Assembly (NCBI GenBank): GCA_008931825.1
Contig: QXVZ01004275.1
Span: 1 to 31,879, forward strand
DNA: 31,879 bases
Source: Phallusia fumigata
Taxonomy: Eukaryota; Chordata; Ascidiacea; Phlebobranchia; Ascidiidae
Reading direction: 5' to 3'
The notes under the pieces were generated by a model. It did no database searches, was not told the origin of the DNA, and worked only from the letters and a program-made list of their open reading frames with translations. Position numbers and translations under genes: made by a program. Shown here in pieces: positions 11,049-31,879 of the stretch. Positions within the stretch are counted from its first letter, which is position 1. The number at the start of each line of letters is the position of its first letter.

Positions 11049-11219
11049 TTTACACCCAGCAATCAACACGTTTCGTTTCTGCTTTTTGAATAAGCGCGAC
11101 CGTCATTAGGCCACTCGCTAGTCTTTGTTGCACNTTTGCACCCAGCAATCAACACGTTTCGTTTCTGCTTATTGAATAAGCGCGACTGTCATTAGGCCAC
11201 TCGCTAGTCTTTGTTGCAC
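11049..11219. repeat. Direct duplication flanking single N at 11134
   Basis: Bases 11049-11133 recur at 11135-11219 with three substitutions, and the copies abut the N. It is best explained as an unmerged allelic contig overlap. Confidence 0.85.
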
Positions 11220-11480
11220 AGTTTACAGCTAACTCATTTAGCCTGCGTGACGTGAAAGGCCACAGAATTATGTTGTTTACAATTTTTATTTAGGGACTTG
11301 TAGCTTTTGTAATTGCTGCTTGTTCGGCGTTTTTAAACGGGAGCTGTGACGGAGGAATCATTTTATTACTCAATGGATACCAAATGGATGTTACCTGAGT
11401 AGCTATTGGACTGCACAACATCGGCATCATTGACGTTAGTGTGCATGGATTAAATTCTGACTGTCAACAAAAAGTTGTTT

Positions 11481-11482
11481 AG
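11481..11482 (+). other. Splice acceptor 24 nt upstream of the BK start codon
   Basis: GTTGTTTAG ends at 11482 and is followed by an A/C-rich leader with CAGCAGCAAC before the ATG. It could join a distant 5' UTR exon, or be a trans-splice acceptor if the organism uses a spliced leader. The acceptor is weak on its own. Confidence 0.3.
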
Positions 11483-11506
11483 TTCTACAAAAACAACAGC
11501 AGCAAC

Positions 11507-31053
<19,547 letters not shown>

Positions 31054-31879
31054 GTAAGTTTGTTCTAATTATATCGCAGCAGCGTCGTGTTTGTTGTTTG
31101 TTTCATCTCGGCGCTCGTGGTGATAAGAAAGCCAGCCTTGGCTTCGAAAATTCGGAGCAACCTTTTAAACAAGTGCTTGTTAAAGTGGGGCAAGCGATGC
31201 ACTTTGTATGGAAACCGCAATAAGGTTTTTTCTGATCGATGCTAAACCGCGTGATTAAATTAGTTTTTTAGGATTCGCATTGCTTATGGTTGCGTTTGTG
31301 ATGTGACTAATGGTCTCGGTCCATTTCGAAATCATACCATTTTCTAATGTGAAACTGAAACTGGTTTGGACCCCGAGTCATAGACATTGTAAAGGGGCCA
31401 CTGTGCAAACGTTGTATAAACGTTTTAGAAACACCGCTCTATAAACCCTGGTTTAAGTAGAGACGTGGTTCGCCGTACGACTTTACTGTGTCGGATAATG
31501 ACGCTCAACAGTCGTCTTTTTGGCAGCCTGGTGTTTAACCTTGACCCACAGCACATCTAATGATGCCTTGGCGTTATTTCCATAGGGCGTAATATTTGTT
31601 ACGCATGCACTATGTTTGCAAGGCTTATTGATGTAATGTATAGCTTTGCATTTACGCCGAAGCAGAAACGTTCTTCATCGCACTAGAATGCAATTTTGCG
31701 CAGATAAGCTTGTGCCATCCCTAATCGGAGGTTTGCTTTAAATATTTTACAATAAGCGCCCTGTACCGCGTCTTGTCTCTTTATTATTTCTTGCAACAAT
31801 TTTAAACTTGACATGGTGCTGATAACAACCGCAGCTTTCCTATTAAACTCAGGATCTTCATTAATATTTTGTATGCATA
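31054..31879 (+). other. BK intron 25, cut by the window end
   Basis: No match to the next expected BK exon was found in 826 nt. No other features are seen. Confidence 0.6.

Larger units (their letters stand above)
7161..11506. other. Intergenic region upstream of the BK channel gene
   Basis: No gene can be supported. From 7161 to about 7860 the sequence is AT-rich. From about 7860 to 11040 it is noticeably richer in GC and CpG, and long chance frames appear on both strands, including a 184-codon minus-strand frame at 8187-8741 with no recognisable features. The stretch 7875-7955 has two GACGTC boxes and an inverted repeat. BK promoter elements are likely somewhere here but cannot be placed. 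Confidence 0.5.

Overview
The window is eukaryotic nuclear DNA from an animal, most likely a marine invertebrate deuterostome. An ascidian such as Ciona would fit: introns are short and GT-AG, the DNA is AT-rich and highly heterozygous, and splice acceptors lie just upstream of start codons. The species is inferred, not shown. I found no bacterial, viral or CRISPR features.

Layout. (1) 395-1072, plus strand: the last (possibly only) coding exon of mitochondrial ribosomal protein uS11m (MRPS11), with a poly(A) signal at 1254. (2) 1379-3961, minus strand: a three-exon gene, rebuilt from phase-compatible splice sites, encoding a 391-residue protein with a Ser/Arg-rich N-terminal region and two membrane segments; I do not recognise the family. 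It converges on MRPS11. (3) 3962-11506: mostly non-coding, with assembly duplications, a GC-rich palindromic patch and one weak two-exon mini-gene candidate at 6802-7077. (4) 11507 to beyond the window end, plus strand: most of a Slo1/BK calcium- and voltage-gated potassium channel gene (KCNMA1 orthologue). All exons from the initiator ATG through the calcium bowl can be placed with consistent phases. The remaining C-terminal exons lie past 31879.

The most interesting feature is the splicing architecture of the BK gene. Two diverged exons (21751-21830 and 23040-23131) encode the same C-terminal RCK1 segment, including the CxxCH heme-binding motif. Their phases allow only one to be used per transcript. 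A 48-nt in-frame cassette sits at the position of vertebrate splice site 1. A run of phase-1 exons of 51, 57 and possibly 30 nt sits where vertebrates insert STREX. Exons 1-7 are AT-rich at third codon positions and later exons are GC-rich.

Caution: eight single-N gaps (2116, 5566, 5901, 11134, 17211, 18888, 19645, 23976) are each flanked by near-identical direct copies of 85-950 bp. These look like unmerged allelic contig ends. Two BK exons (exon 14 and exon 18) therefore appear twice and should be counted once.
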